Shown here: one piece after another, positions 26,163-38,512 of the stretch
How the letters are laid out: the number at the start of each line of letters is the position of its first letter
How positions within the stretch are numbered: position 1 is the stretch's first letter
NCBI RefSeq assembly: GCF_042453785.1
Contig: NC_091670.1
Coordinates: 33,057,501-33,121,500, forward strand
DNA: 64,000 nucleotides
Source: Malus domestica
Lineage: Eukaryota > Streptophyta > Magnoliopsida > Rosales > Rosaceae
Reading direction: 5' to 3'
Notes under the pieces: generated by a model
Database searches by the model: none
Seen by the model: the letters and a program-made list of their open reading frames with translations, nothing else
What the model was told of the DNA's origin: nothing
Translations under genes and position numbers: made by a program

Positions 26163-26870
26163 TCTTAGTGATGTATATTTTTTGGGCTATTTTCTACTTT
26201 CTCTTTAAATATTATAGCTTAGGAAAATTTGAAATCAAACCCTTATAAATGAAGGACAATTCTTTTACAATAACTTAAAGTGTTTACAGTGCTTATTCAA
26301 AATTCGCTCAAATTTTTATCAATGATTAGTTTAAAAAACATTTTCATCATAAGCGCTGACGCTACCATAATGATAACTTGATTAATTCTTTTTGTTTTTG
26401 AAATTATAATTTATTTAGTTCAAAAATGTAGAATTATACTTGCAGTCTCGAGTTTGAATCTCTCTCTTTAGTAGTGATATTGACCTTTTTGAACTATTAT
26501 TTTAATTTTAAAAGCTTCTAAATAAATTTAGACGTATAAAGTTCTAAACAATAAACTTATATATAACTCGTTTTGATGTACTTTTAAAATGACTGAAAGC
26601 ATTTTTGAAGAAAATATTTTTGGGTTCCAATGAGAAGCACCAGTTATGTGTTTCTTCAAGAAAGCATTTAAGTGTTTTTTTCCAAGATTTATTACCATTT
26701 TTACCAAGGACTAATTTAAAAAATATTTTCATCAAAAATATTTTCAGTCATTTTAAAATCACATCAAAACGAGATCATAATAATTCAGTCCACTTATAGA
26801 GTAGGGGTGGTTACATATCTTATTAAGTTGGAAATTTCAGGAGAAGTTGCGTCCGCAAAATCCCCAACAA
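26163..26870. repeat. MTP10-B upstream flank, paralogous to copy A flank
   Basis: 26163-26430 matches 12755-13030, 26430-26500 matches 17790-17900, and AAATTTAGACGTATAAA (about 26523) matches 19389. The last 80 bp before the start codon (GGGGTGGTTACATATC) match 19447. It is a compact version of the copy A upstream region. Confidence 0.7.
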
Positions 26871-26872
26871 CA

Positions 26873-29800
26873 ATGGAGATTAGTTCGCCTACTTCCGGAG
26901 GCCGGACTGAACCGCTTCCGGTCTCACAAGACGACACCGTACAGCCGGACGGAAACACACCGTGGAGACTCGATGTTAAGGAGTTCCGGCTGCCCCAGCA
27001 GAGCGGTACTAGTGGTGACGACCATGACAGTGGACGGAGTCGTTTCGCTTTCCGTCGCCTCTGCGCCCCCAGTAAGGGTTCTGTTCGTCGTTTTCTTTCT
27101 TACCTGTTTCCTTCTTTGTGTTTGTATTACATGCAATGTTAGTAATCTTGGTCGTATTAAGTAAAGATTGAATCGTGGGGTTTATGATTTATCTGCAAAA
27201 CTCACTTTGTTCTTGGGCTCTTTGGTGAATTGGTGTTAATTATTTTTCTTAATGCATAATTTTAAGAGGATTCAAACTTGAAAGATTAAAACTTTTTGGA
27301 AGATTTGGATTGTGTGCAGAAAATAAAAACAGGGTTGTTCTGTTCTTTTTTTTTTTTTGCCTTTTTGGAAAGGATAGTGGGTCAATTTCATTACCAAACA
27401 CAAAGGAACAATACAAGGTCTAAAGATAGAGAAGCATAAACAAAAACAAAACAGGCCCAAAAGACCCAACAAACAGTAAAGGCCCAAGCTCTACAATACG
27501 ACAAAAGAAAACCAAAGCTTCCCTTGCAGCATCCGCCGCCGAGCATCCCTACCAGCACAAACCCTCGACATCAACCAACCGACGCCTCACCGTTGCAACA
27601 TCCAACCAGGGAGCACCTGTCCGAACACAGCCACACGGACGAGAACCAAGAACCATGTAAAGGAAGTCCGTGGGATTCCACGAGCAACACTGCCAACAAA
27701 GGCAGACAGTGAGAAGGTGGTGGTGTTGAACACCCCGAGCCGGTGGGAACACCGGAACTCTACACACCATCTCGAAGTACAACAACAAATCGCGGTTTTG
27801 AAGCGGCTGCAGATCAGAGCAGAGATGAGCAAGGAGAAATGCCGATGGGGGTATGAAGAAATGGGGCAGATCGGAAAGGAGAGCAGGGGAAAAACAGCAA
27901 AAAGAAAGCACAACCACCGACCCCAGCCACAGCTAGGGTCGGCGGCATCGGGTTTGATCGGAAGTGGAACCCTCACACAAGCGGTGGTGAGAAAGGTCTC
28001 TCAAGCAGAGAGAATTAGTTTGGACCTAACCCAAGATTCTTGTTAAAGTGGAAAATCTTAAGAGTGAATTAATTAAAGGGTGATTACTAATTTTGGATGT
28101 TCAGTGTGTTATCTGCAATGACTTGTCTTTTATATTTTGGCATTTGTAGTTTGCAATTTATATTATACTTTAAGTTTGAAATAATTTATTCTGTGCTTGG
28201 GGAGATCATCGAAAGTTGAACGTTGTGATATTTTGACATGATTTATAATTCGGTTTTTTTTTTCTTTCCAAGTTTGCAAGTCATGTACTTTTATTGACCT
28301 TGAACTTGTCTAATGAGTTCCTTTGCATATTTTTCGTGAATAATTTTGTGTTCAATCTGCAACTGGAACAAGAATGATGTTTAGCATGCTACGTGAAGCT
28401 ATCACTGCTGAGGTTTTAGATGAACGCTGTCGAAATCCATCAAATTTTCCCATACTAATTGCTTGATATATTTTGTTGAACTTTATGGGCCTCATGTTGA
28501 ATTAACCTGTAATGGTTTTATCAATAATGATAAATTTAGGACACTTTTGGCTTTTAAACTCAGGGAAAGAGTTCAAGGTTGAAGAATATTACAAGCAACA
28601 AGAAAGGCTTCTTGAAGGGTTCAGTGAGATGGAGACCATGACTGAAGAGGGTTGGTTGCCCGCAAGTCTTACAGAGGTTTGTTCAATTTGTATGTTATCC
28701 CTCTCTTTGTATTGAGATTTGGATATTCGAATTTTATTTTTCGTACTTATTTATTTTCAGTTTGTGGAATTAAATGCGTTGTAGTTATATTTTGAGGGGG
28801 AGGGCACAGAAGCTGCCAAGTCTTAGCAGTTTGTTATCCTTGAATTTTATTTTCTCTACATTAGACATATAAGTGCACAAGTCTGGTTAATGAGTTGTTT
28901 CTCACAGCATGAAATTTCTTGGAATGACAAATTTCTCAATTAAACTCGTGTCTTTTGCATACATTTCTTCTCAGGATCAAATGAAGCAGCTAGCGAAGAG
29001 GGAGCGGATGGCAGTTCATGCATCAAACGTAGCTAATTTGCTTCTTTTTGCCGCAAAAGTTTATGCTTCAATTATGAGCAGATCATTGGCAGTTATTGCC
29101 TCTACCTTGGATTCCCTCTTGGATCTCTTATCTGGCTTTATTTTGTGGTTCACTGCTAATGCCATGAAAAATTCCAACCAGTTTCGCTATCCGATTGGGA
29201 AGAAACGTATGCAACCAGTGGTAAGTTATCAAGCTTGATAACAATTGTAATTTTGGAAATAGTTGGGTCTTCGTTCCCACAATGAGTGGATGAATTGGAG
29301 CTGCATATTTTCTGTGTTCTCCAATTGGATCTCTTGTCCGGCTTGATTCGCCATATTCTTATTTTTTGTGTGCGATGGCAAGTGCCTTCGCCCATGAGCG
29401 GTAGGTCTCGGGTTCGAGACTTGGGAGCAGCCTCTCCATAAATGGGGGTAAGGCTAGCCGACATTCACCTCTCCCAGACCCTGCGTAAAGCGGGAGCCTT
29501 GTGCACTGGGTACGACCTTTATATCTTTAATTGTGTTTGATCATGCAGGGTATCATTGTCTTTGCATCTGTTATGGCTACTCTTGGACTGCAAATATTGA
29601 TTGAGTGTGGTCGGGAACTCATCTCACAGGCAGGTGACACCTTTTTTTATATTTTTCTTCGCACTCCATCTTTGAAGTTGGACTAAGAAGACATCTGGCC
29701 AGGTTTCAGACTGTTTTATGGGTTCTGAGAAAGCTCTGATATGTTCCGGTGTTCCCTTTTAATTGTCTTCTATTATGTTTTTGTGGAAGCAAAACATTAG

Positions 29801-30926
29801 ATTTTCAGTGTTATTTGGAACTGATATTTTGAATCTCAATCCTGGGGATGGTTTCTTAGCCTATTTCTGTCTGATCTTTTTTCTTCTGGCCGCAGTTGCT
29901 TCGTTATGTAAAAACAATTGTCTAATTATGTCCTCACATTTCACTTGCTGCATTCTAGCTAGTTTTTATGGTCATCCTAGTGCTGACAGTTAAAACTGGA
30001 TTTCATGTAAATCAGAAACAACAGATAGGTCTATTTGACATCACTAGGTCGTTTTTTCTTCATCAAATGAACGGAGTTCATGGTCCTATATGCAATTATT
30101 TGGTGTAAATATATGGTTACGTTGTAGATCTTAATTTAGCTTGTTTTGTAATTAATGTTGCTGCTGTATCCTTTGTATCATTTTGTGGGTGCAGTCACCG
30201 CCTGCAAAAATGAATCGTACGCAGGAGAATTGGATGATCGGCATCATGGTCTCAGTCACGGTAGTGAAGTTTGTGCTCATGGTCTACTGTCGTAGATTTA
30301 AGAATGAAATTGTACGGGCCTATGCACAAGACCATTTTTTCGATGTCATTACTAATTCAGTTGGTTTAGCAGCAGCAGTCCTAGCTGTCCGGTTCTTCTG
30401 GTGGATTGATCCTACTGGTGCTATTATAGTAAGTTCTTCATTTACCATTTTTGCTCCTGCTGATCTGCTGTACTTTTTAATCATTAATGTTAACTTCATT
30501 CTCTAGCCGACCCCACTTAGTGAGAAAAGGCTTTGTTGTTGTTGTTGTAATGTTAACTTCATTCTCGAACACATTATGCAGATAGCACTATATACCATTA
30601 ATACGTGGACAAAGACAGTCTTGGAGAATGTACATGCGCTAATTGGAAGAACAGCACCACCTGACTTTTTGGCAAAGTTGACATACTTGATATGGAACCA
30701 CCACGAAGAGATCGAGCACATTGATACAGTGAGGGCGTACACATTTGGTTCCCATTACTTTGTGGAGGTTGACATTGTCTTGCCAGAAGACATGCTACTG
30801 AACAAAGCGCACAACATTGGCGAGACTCTCCAAGAGAAGCTTGAGCAACTCCCTGAAGTGGAACGGGCTTTTGTGCATATAGATTTTGAGTTCACTCACA
30901 GGCCGGAACACAAGAACAGTGTATGA
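26873..30926 (+). CDS. MTP10: MTP10-like Mn-CDF transporter, tandem copy B
   Basis: Exons: 26873-27071, 28564-28676, 28975-29220, 29549-29629, 30195-30428, 30582-30926; 405 aa, same exon lengths and phases as copy A. Both DxxxD sites are intact (DSLLD 150-154, DHFFD 259-263). Differences from copy A are few and conservative, for example [12 protein letters not shown] against [21 protein letters not shown] against IESGRELVS, and EIEHID against EIKHID. Intron 4 again requires a GC donor. Intron 1 is 1.5 kb (0.36 kb in A) and contains a minus-strand LINE tail. Intron 3 contains an Au SINE and intron 5 a 44-bp retroposon tail. No disabling change was seen, so both copies look functional. Confidence 0.93.
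27346..28050 (-). mobile_element. LINE 3' fragment in MTP10-B intron 1
   Basis: On the minus strand it ends GACCCACTATCCTTTCC, AAAAAGGC and a run of A (poly-T 27346-27358 on plus), preceded by TTGTATTGTTCCTTTGTG. The body is far more GC-rich than the intron around it and opens long frames in several phases without recognisable reverse transcriptase. Copy A lacks it. Right boundary and TSD are uncertain. Confidence 0.55.
29369..29520 (+). mobile_element. Au-type SINE in MTP10-B intron 3
   Basis: Starts GTGCGATGGCAAGTGCCTTC, has a B box (GGGTTCGAGACTTGG), then AGCAGCCTCTCCATAAA, CATTCACCTCTCCCAGACC and CTGGGTACGACCTTT at the 3' end, matching the Au SINE family as I know it. MTP10-A intron 3 lacks it (TTTTTTGTTTATCTATAATT). 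A second copy lies at 37876-38038. Confidence 0.85.
30504..30547 (+). mobile_element. 44-bp retroposon tail with 19-bp TSD in MTP10-B intron 5
   Basis: Insert TAGCCGACCCCACTTAGTG.. ending in (TTG) repeats, the 3' end style of plant RTE LINEs and their SINEs. It is flanked by the exact 19-bp repeat TAATGTTAACTTCATTCTC (30485-30503, 30548-30566). MTP10-A has a single copy of the target. Confidence 0.75.
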
Positions 30927-31939
30927 TAACGATGACAGCGGTAGTGAAGATGGTAGTAACTTGTAGAGCTATGTGCAGGCCGAAGTTTTTTAAATAAGCG
31001 CCGGGTTGTGCATTCATTTTGTTATTGCTATTTGCTTGTACAACCAATGTTTGTAGAACCTTTCCTCTGTGGCTTTTATTTTTGTCAATAGTGAGTATTT
31101 GCTCATTTCTTGGTGTCAGTTATATTATTTGATGAAGCAATCACTAACACACACCAACTATAATATGCTAAGCTCTTCCCAAATGTTTGAATAAAGGAGA
31201 AGTTTCTCGAGGCAAGAGTCACGCGGCCACAGATTGAATCCTAAAACGTTATTGCGTTTGGTTCTGTATCACATTCTCCGTTAGATTGCGTAACGGTTAA
31301 ATTGTTACATCCAACAATTTATCCAGATGAAGAGGGAAAACTTGAGTCATTTATCTGCCTTCCCACGAGTGAAATCCCTCATTCAACCTCTTCGTTGCTT
31401 GCCAAACAAGCAGTAAACAACTCACAACACCTTCATGTCTCAGAGGTTCCTTGGAACACGAGAGCGTAACCTAAGGGCCAATTAATGTATCAAGTCACGC
31501 ACGAAATGAATAAGGTTAGACACTATTTTCCGTTCTCTGAGTTTAATCGTTTGGAAATAATAAGAAAGACAACCAGTTAGGTGGCGTTTGGTTTGTTAGT
31601 AGGGGGGTTAACAACTTTGAAACACCCGTTATGCAAAAAATCTTCCGTACGACATAGTATGACAAAAAGGCATAACAAACATTTTAAAGAGGAATATCAT
31701 CAAACCAAAGGAATAGCTACATGGAAGCAAACTAATCAAAGGAATACCAAAACTCATGAACCAACCTTCATATCCCAAGTTCCTATCAAAGCAATTTGGG
31801 CCACCATTGTGTAAGATGGGCTTTAGGTTCCTTGAGATTTCCATGGGCTTCACAACAAAACAAAGGTCACCATGGTAATTTGGCACAACTAGGGTTTCGA
31901 TTCTTTCTCCTCACTAGTATTTAAACCCGCCTCCAGACT

Positions 31940-34900
31940 CACATCCATCATCACAGCAAAGCATACCTCCGGCCTCCTCCAACCCTGTGTCTTTCTCTTA
32001 ATTTTTTTTTCTCATTTTTGTGGTGATGAAATTGGCCCGTGATGTTTTGATATTGTATTGTCCGTACCATCCGAGATATTTTGGTATCTTTGATGATTCA
32101 ATCACTAGCCTCTGAGGCCTCCTCTTACCCTTTTAATAAAGTATTTTAATTTGTCCAAATTTTTGGTAGTTTTTTGGCGAAGAGAGGCAGTGATGATTAA
32201 ATCTGTGTACCATCAAACTTTGAGAGCTCTGGATTTCGGGCTTGTTGATGCCAACTTTACACTCTGAGCCTTTTTTTTATTCATAATATCTGAAATTTTT
32301 GTGTTGATTTGTGTGTTTTGTATTGTTTTTCTATTGGGTAATTGGGGTTATTGAGAAAGCATGGGAATTTGTTGGGTTGGGTGATTGGAAAGGCAACAAA
32401 TTAGAGTCTCTGATTCGCTTGTTTCGATAGCGTAATTAGTGCTGTACGTTGCCGATAAGAAGATGGGAACTGAGATTCTGGCATTTGCCTTTTACTTCCA
32501 TAAAGTTTATGCATTCAGATGTTCCCACATCCTAATTAAAAATTCAAATTAATTGTATTTGTGTAATTTTATTGGAAGAGTCTCTAATGTTCTAAATGCA
32601 GATTGTTTCCATGCTATTTGATTCTGGGTGTTTCAGCCAATTGGGTTGCTTCTGGCCCATTTGGTAAACTGTTAATTTGGAAATGTCTCCATCTTAGGTG
32701 GGTAACATTTTAATCTGAATCCTGTTTGGGGATTTTTTTTGGAATTTTTTTGATGAATTTGTTTGAGTTGGAAGTGGGATCTGGCAAGAATGATGATTCA
32801 ATTAGATGTGTGAAAAAAGGAGAAATCTTTTTTCATGAACTCAATTATTTGAGGCATTTGGATTTGTCTGACTTGCTTTCCATATCCATATAAAATTTGA
32901 AGTTAATTGTAGTTGGTGTTATTTAATTGGGGTTTTGGAAAGGCAACAAATTAGAGTCTCTGATGTTCTAAATGCAGTAGGGCTTTCAGTGCTGTACGTT
33001 GCCGAGATCGATTGATTGGGAGTTGAGATTCTGGCATTTTCCTTTTTCTAAGGTTTTATGCATTCAGATATTCCCACATTCCTTAACTTCACCTCAAAGT
33101 CCTAAAATTCTTAATTTTGTACTCAAAATTTTAAAATTAGGACACTAGCAATCGGGACTCGCAAGTCCTGGTCACCTTTGCTTCGGACTCAACCTACGAA
33201 CGATTGTGATCTGCATTTGGCATTGAGAGTAGGTTGCCCATGGCCGTGATATGGACTACAGAACCCTGACACACGAAACTCAAACTTTATGCCTCGGTAC
33301 CTCGGACTCTTAACCCTAAGACCGTAGCACCTTGGACTCCAACTTTAGGAGCAAAACTTAAATTTTGAATTCTAAACCCACTCTAATTTGCTCCCAAACT
33401 CTTAAGCGAAAGTTGAGTTGTAACTCAAAACTCATATTTGTCGTTTAGTGTTACGGTCTGGTAGTATTTTTCTTTATTGAGAAGTGAGATATCTTACGTT
33501 TTAATATTATAGATAGCAAATTCGATAACAAATTAGGTTACTCGGCTTATTTGAATGTATGTACTAAAAAAACTCAAAGCTCATTTTTTGATCAAATTTA
33601 TGTCAGAATTTCCGCATGAGTTGGTGAGTAGCCCATCAATAATGTGTATTTTTTTTAGATTTATAATTATAAATTAATTGAACTTAACGGTTAAGATTTA
33701 ATATGATCAAGTTCAACGGTTAAAAAATAAAATTTGAATGGTCTAAATTAAATCCAATGGTCTAAACAATTAAAACAAATTCTTTCATATCCACAAGTTT
33801 CATGACGTTGATCTAGTGATTTTTTAATATTTATTTGAATATAAATATTTCTAGTTTAAAATGTTCATTAAGTTAAATTAAAATAGTCAACTTATCTTTT
33901 AATTTAAAAAAAAGTTACGAAAAAATTTATCATAAATTCATTCATTAGTAATCCTGGGTAAAATATTTAACCCATCAAGGTTGAAACAAAAAAAACAGTT
34001 CTGGGTTAAAACTTCAATTTTTTGAATAAAAAATTTTAAATTTTAACCCAAGAATTAGAGATAATCTAGCCTAGTACTTATCATCACTAAGGCAATGCTC
34101 CTATTCTGACTCAAAAGTTTGCCTAGTTCACAGTTGATATATTCTAAAGGGCATGTGCTTTCTCAATTTGATGATTCTTTGCAATCGCTTCTTACCTTTT
34201 GCATTGTTTTGTGCCTTATTTTTACGTATGTCTCTTGAAACTCGATTTTAATTTCAATTGCTCTCTGTAACTTAAAATTCTTCATTTTACTCCCACTCAA
34301 TATCCGCTTTACTTTGCCTCTTGAAACTTGATTTTGATCCCAGTTTATCTTCCTGAAACTTGAAAGTCGTTTCTATAAAACTCAATATTCGCTCATCATT
34401 GCCTTAGATATGTTAGTTTTTGTGGGTTTGATTTGGGTGAGCCAGGCTAATCAATTGCTTTCAAAAAAATTTTATCTCTTCAATTTCTTTTAAACTTAAT
34501 ATTCTCTTATTGTTGAATATTGATGCATAATGGAGATTTATAATCAAGTTTATTGCACATGTGGCATAGTTTTATTGGTATTGAGTCTCATAAATGTTTT
34601 AGGAGGTGATTTATAAGTTTCAAGGAGAAGAGAAAGTCCACAAGCAAAAGTGTAATAGAACGAATTTTAAGTTTCAAGAAGGAGTTTCAAAGAGGAAAAT
34701 GATGGCTTTTAAGTTATAAGAGGGTAAAATAAATAAAGTTCCAAGAGGCGTACCTAAAAATAAATCTTGTTTTGTCATTGCGTACTCTACATTCCAATCA
34801 AACAAAGGTAGACAATTAGGCATGAGTCCACCTCATAGACAATTGGGTACTTGTACATTTCTAACTTAGATTTGGTCTTTTGACCCTTGGGGATAAGATT

Positions 34901-35880
34901 TCATTATCTTCTTCGATTTCTATCCTCCTAGCATCCAACAAGAAAATGGGTTTTGATCATTTTTTTGTTATTACCATTGAGGAAAGTTTGAACCTGCGAT
35001 GTAGTTGATTAAAGGGAAAGATCATATACGCTAGGATAACCAATTGGTTAAATAGGTTTGGATCTTATGAGATATTTGAAAGGAAGATACGCTTTAGTTT
35101 AATACCAAAAGGTCTAACGAGCAAGTTTACAATATTTTTCCTTTTTCTTGTAAAAGGAGGATTCTTGGATAAAGATTACATACTAGTATATTATTATGTG
35201 TAACAGGTGTTTGAATTTAATACTCATGAAACGTGAAACAAACATCAATCTCATTGTTGAAACTTCTCATTTCTTTATAGGATGGATGGCCAATGTGAAA
35301 GTTTAGGATTTTATCTTTTATTGCCTTTTACAAGTGATATTAATAGAGGAGAAAATCAAATGGAAGACCTTGAATGTCGGAAAAAATATTCTTTAATTAC
35401 TTGGAGATATAAATCCTAGGTTTCAATTCCTTTTCGTTGAATGAATTAAAAATTAGAATACAATTAAAAATTGAAAAGAAAGGAAAGGTCTTGAGTGCAG
35501 AATGGAAAACGTGTCTCTTATATTCAACTTTGCGTGAAAAGATTTCAGCTTGTTAACAAATACGACTATCCTCACATTTGCAAAGAAAAATGGGTAATAA
35601 GAAAAATTTAAGATGCTAACAGAGTTGTTTATGGGAGAAGGGGCTTGGGAGCAACAAGATTTTTGCATCTCTTTGATTTCAAAGAAAAATTGAAACAAAA
35701 TAGAGCGAAGTTAAGGGGAAAGAGTGCGAGAACCACAAATAATAATTCTCTCGGTTTGTCCGCTTTCAACATCGAAGCACTTCCAATCAATCGGAACACG
35801 AGACATATTCATGGCCACGTTCAATACCACTCAATATGCCGGAGATTTTGATCGGAACACGAATGATATCCAACGTGTTA
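31940..35880. other. Intergenic between MTP10-B and the DUF2358 gene
   Basis: No gene recognised. A partial direct duplication with about 549-bp period is visible: GGCAACAAATTAGAGTCTCTGA at 32392 and 32941, then GTGCTGTACGTTGCCGA and GAGATTCTGGCATTT, then TATGCATTCAGAT.TTCCCACAT. The remainder is AT-rich unique sequence. Confidence 0.55.
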
Positions 35881-35892
35881 TTATATAAATAC
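35880..35892 (+). promoter_or_regulatory. Likely TATA box of the DUF2358 gene
   Basis: TATTATATAAATAC lies about 205 bp before the start codon, a plausible core promoter position given a pyrimidine-rich 5'UTR (CTTTCTCTCTCT). Confidence 0.4.
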
Positions 35893-36090
35893 TGTGTTTT
35901 GATCACAATAAAAAATTTGTCTGATATACCAACACCAAAAGCAAATTAAGCTCCGTCTTCCAACCCACACACGGAGAACACAAAACTCTCAAAAATCATC
36001 CTTTCTCTCTCTAGAACTCCAAATCCTTTCCCTTTCTCTCTGTAAAGTTCTCCACATGAGAAGGTGAATTGAAGAATAACAGGGAAGGCA

Positions 36091-37055
36091 ATGGCTTTTC
36101 TGCTACCAAACTTCTCTCCCTCCTCCCCACTCCTCCAAACCAAAACCAAAGAAAAACCCATTCACCAAACGCTTGCCCAGACAAAACCCAGTTTTTCTTT
36201 CTCTCACCTCTCTCCTCTCGCCAGCGTACGGACGCCCACTTTGTCGGAGGGTGCGCAGCTTAACACCTCCAGGGTTGCGCAGGATAAGCAACAAAGGGAC
36301 GACTTTTATGTCAATCTTGGCCTGGCCGTACGGACGCTTCGTGAAGATATCCCCTTGATTTTTTCCAAGGACCTTAATTATGATATTTATAGGTGATTTT
36401 CTCATCTGGGTTTCTTAAATTTTCTTTCATAGTGTTTGGTTTGTCAGGAAGTTCGTAAATTTGTTAAGAAATTTGATATTTTTAGAAATTTGATGGATGT
36501 AATCATTTGATATGTTATTGGAAATGTAGAGTTACATTTGTTTGGATTCATTTGTGGAATTTGATGACTTTCAGGGATGATATAACATTTACGGATCCTT
36601 TGAACACATTTACTGGCATTGAGAATTACAAATTGATCTTCTGGGCTTTGAGATTTCATGGAAAGATTCTGTTCCGCGATATCTCCCTCGAGGTATATAG
36701 GATTTGGCAGCCTTCGGAGAATGTGATACTGATTAGGTGGAACATGAAGGGCGTTCCTCGGGTTCCATGGGAAGCGAAAGGACAGTTTCAGGGCACCTCG
36801 CGGTATAAATTGGATCGAAGGGGCAAAATATATGAACATAAAGTCGATAACTTGGCGTTTAACTTTCCACAGAAGCTCAAACCAGCTGCATCAGTGTTGG
36901 ACTTAGTAGCATCTTGCCCTGCTAGTCCTAACCTGACATTTCTGTGGGGTCCTGCGGATGCGTACTCATCTTCGTGGTTGGAGTTTTATCGAGCAGTGAG
37001 GGGGACTTTGAATCGGGATAGTTACTTGCTTCCACAAGATGGTTTGGTCAGCTGA
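36091..37055 (+). CDS. DUF2358 family plastid-targeted protein
   Basis: Two exons, 36091-36392 and 36575-37055, joined in phase 2 (AG/G, Arg); 260 aa. The first 60 residues are Ser/Pro/Lys-rich with few acids, as in chloroplast transit peptides. The DUF2358 region follows (about residues 68-195): DDFYVNLGLAVRTLREDIP, LNYDIYRDDITFTDP, FTGIENYK and IWQPSENVILIRWNMKG. The fold resembles SnoaL/NTF2-like domains; the biochemical role is unknown. As I recall, the Arabidopsis relative At1g16320 lies next to MTP10 and CYCB3;1, the same neighbours as here. The last 30 residues (WLEFYRAVRGTLNRDSYL) are intact. No sign of decay. Confidence 0.88.
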
Positions 37056-37857
37056 TTAGCTACTTCAGATATTAATCTATATGGTAGAATAAGTAACGTA
37101 TATGAACTCGTGCACTACGATTTGTATATGTTGGTAGATAGCAGATAATGGTTTTTGCTGAAGAACAAGGTTGTATATAAATAGGGAGATCCTGCAGAGT
37201 TCAATATACTTCTTGTGGTGGTGGAGGCAAAGAAGCGAGGGTACATTTTTTGAGCTTACACAGGTCGGTATACTATATATGAAATCTTGCTTCATTTTAT
37301 GAAATTTGTTTAGCGTTTATAATGTTGCTTGACATGATCGATTCTGCCTCCTTTATCGCTTGATTGTCTGGTCCGGTCACTATTATCAGTAGTTTCTTGT
37401 CATCACTAATATCAAACATGCGTATGTTCTACTCGGAGTTATGTTAATCTCTTCCAGATTTACATTTCCGTAGTACAAAAACCTCGATGCCATCTCTACT
37501 TGTGACCTTTTCGCTTCTTTACTTAGAGCCTATCAAGCATTCGGAAAATGTTCTGCTTGATATCATCCATTAAGCTTTATTTCTTAACAGAAACTGCTGT
37601 CTAACTAACTGCATCCCGGACAAGCCAATTTCGTGCATTTCAGAGCAGATAAACCGGTTATTGAGTCGAAAATCAGTTTTGCTATGTCCGATGTGAGAAC
37701 TGGTTTTGATTTTTCTTTGAAACCGGAATCGAATCTAGGATCTACCGTCACCCTACCCTTGCAACTTGAGTTCAAGCTCATCGGGAAATTTGTTTGCTTT
37801 CGTAAGCACGCATGAGTCATTAAAATCAGATTATGTAATGTTAATTGAGAGCCAATT
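37056..37857. other. 3' flank of the DUF2358 gene; one unexplained open frame
   Basis: 37633-37815 (plus) is a 60-codon frame with alternating polar/hydrophobic residues (GSTVTLPLQLEFKLIGKF), and the opposite strand is also open. I recognise neither and see no splice context. Confidence 0.35.
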
Positions 37858-37875
37858 TAGATGTATCAACAGATA

Positions 37876-38038
37876 TATGTCGTACCCAGTGTACAAGGCT
37901 CCCGCTTTACGCAGGGTCTGGAAGAGGTGAATGTCGGCTAGCTTTACCCCCATTTATGGAGAGGCTGCTCCCAAGTCTCGAACCTGAGACCTACCGCTCA
38001 TGGGCGAAGGCACTTGCCATCACACCAACTGCGACCTC
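37876..38038 (-). mobile_element. Au-type SINE, about 18-bp TSD
   Basis: Reverse-strand copy of the family at 29369-29520 (GTGTGATGGCAAGTGCC.., AGGTTCGAGACTTGGG.., CTGGGTACGACATAT). It is flanked by TAGATGTATCAACAGATA (37858-37875) and TAGATGTATCATTAACAGATA (38039-38059), a TSD with a 3-bp indel. Confidence 0.9.
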
Positions 38039-38512
38039 TAGATGTATCATTAACAGATAAAAGGAGAAAATGATTGATCAATGCAATATGGTACGTACCA
38101 TTAACAAGAAACTAGATTCACACAACAATAGTTGTTACAACAACAATGTTCAGTTCTCACATCATAATTTCTTAGCAACTACATATTGTTAACACTCCTG
38201 TGAGCTCGTAACATCAACGCGTGCAACACAACATACCGATGTGAACTGCGGTACCAAGTGAACAAAGATTTTACAATCCAGAAAACCCTAGAGTAGACCG
38301 ATGCCATCAGTAGGAGCGCTACAGAAGATGGCTTCTTTAAGACAAACTTGATGGATGCCCTAAATCGGGTAAGATGAGTACGATATACAAGCAGAATTTT
38401 GTCCTACCACACAGGCTTCAACAACAGTAGGGGAAAACATGTCTACTAGATGATGCTGAAGTCCATATCTCTCGAATTGTTAGCATTGTTATCTTCACTC
38501 CTCTGAGCTCAA

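Noticed and set aside
27549-28046. Overlapping open frames of 109-129 codons on both strands in MTP10-B intron 1
   Set aside because: They lie in a GC-rich LINE fragment absent from the paralogous intron, and none shows a protein domain.
36103-36405. 100-codon minus-strand frame opposite DUF2358 exon 1
   Set aside because: Shadow of a real coding exon, with no homology.
36444-36839. 131-codon minus-strand frame opposite DUF2358 exon 2
   Set aside because: Shadow of the coding strand.
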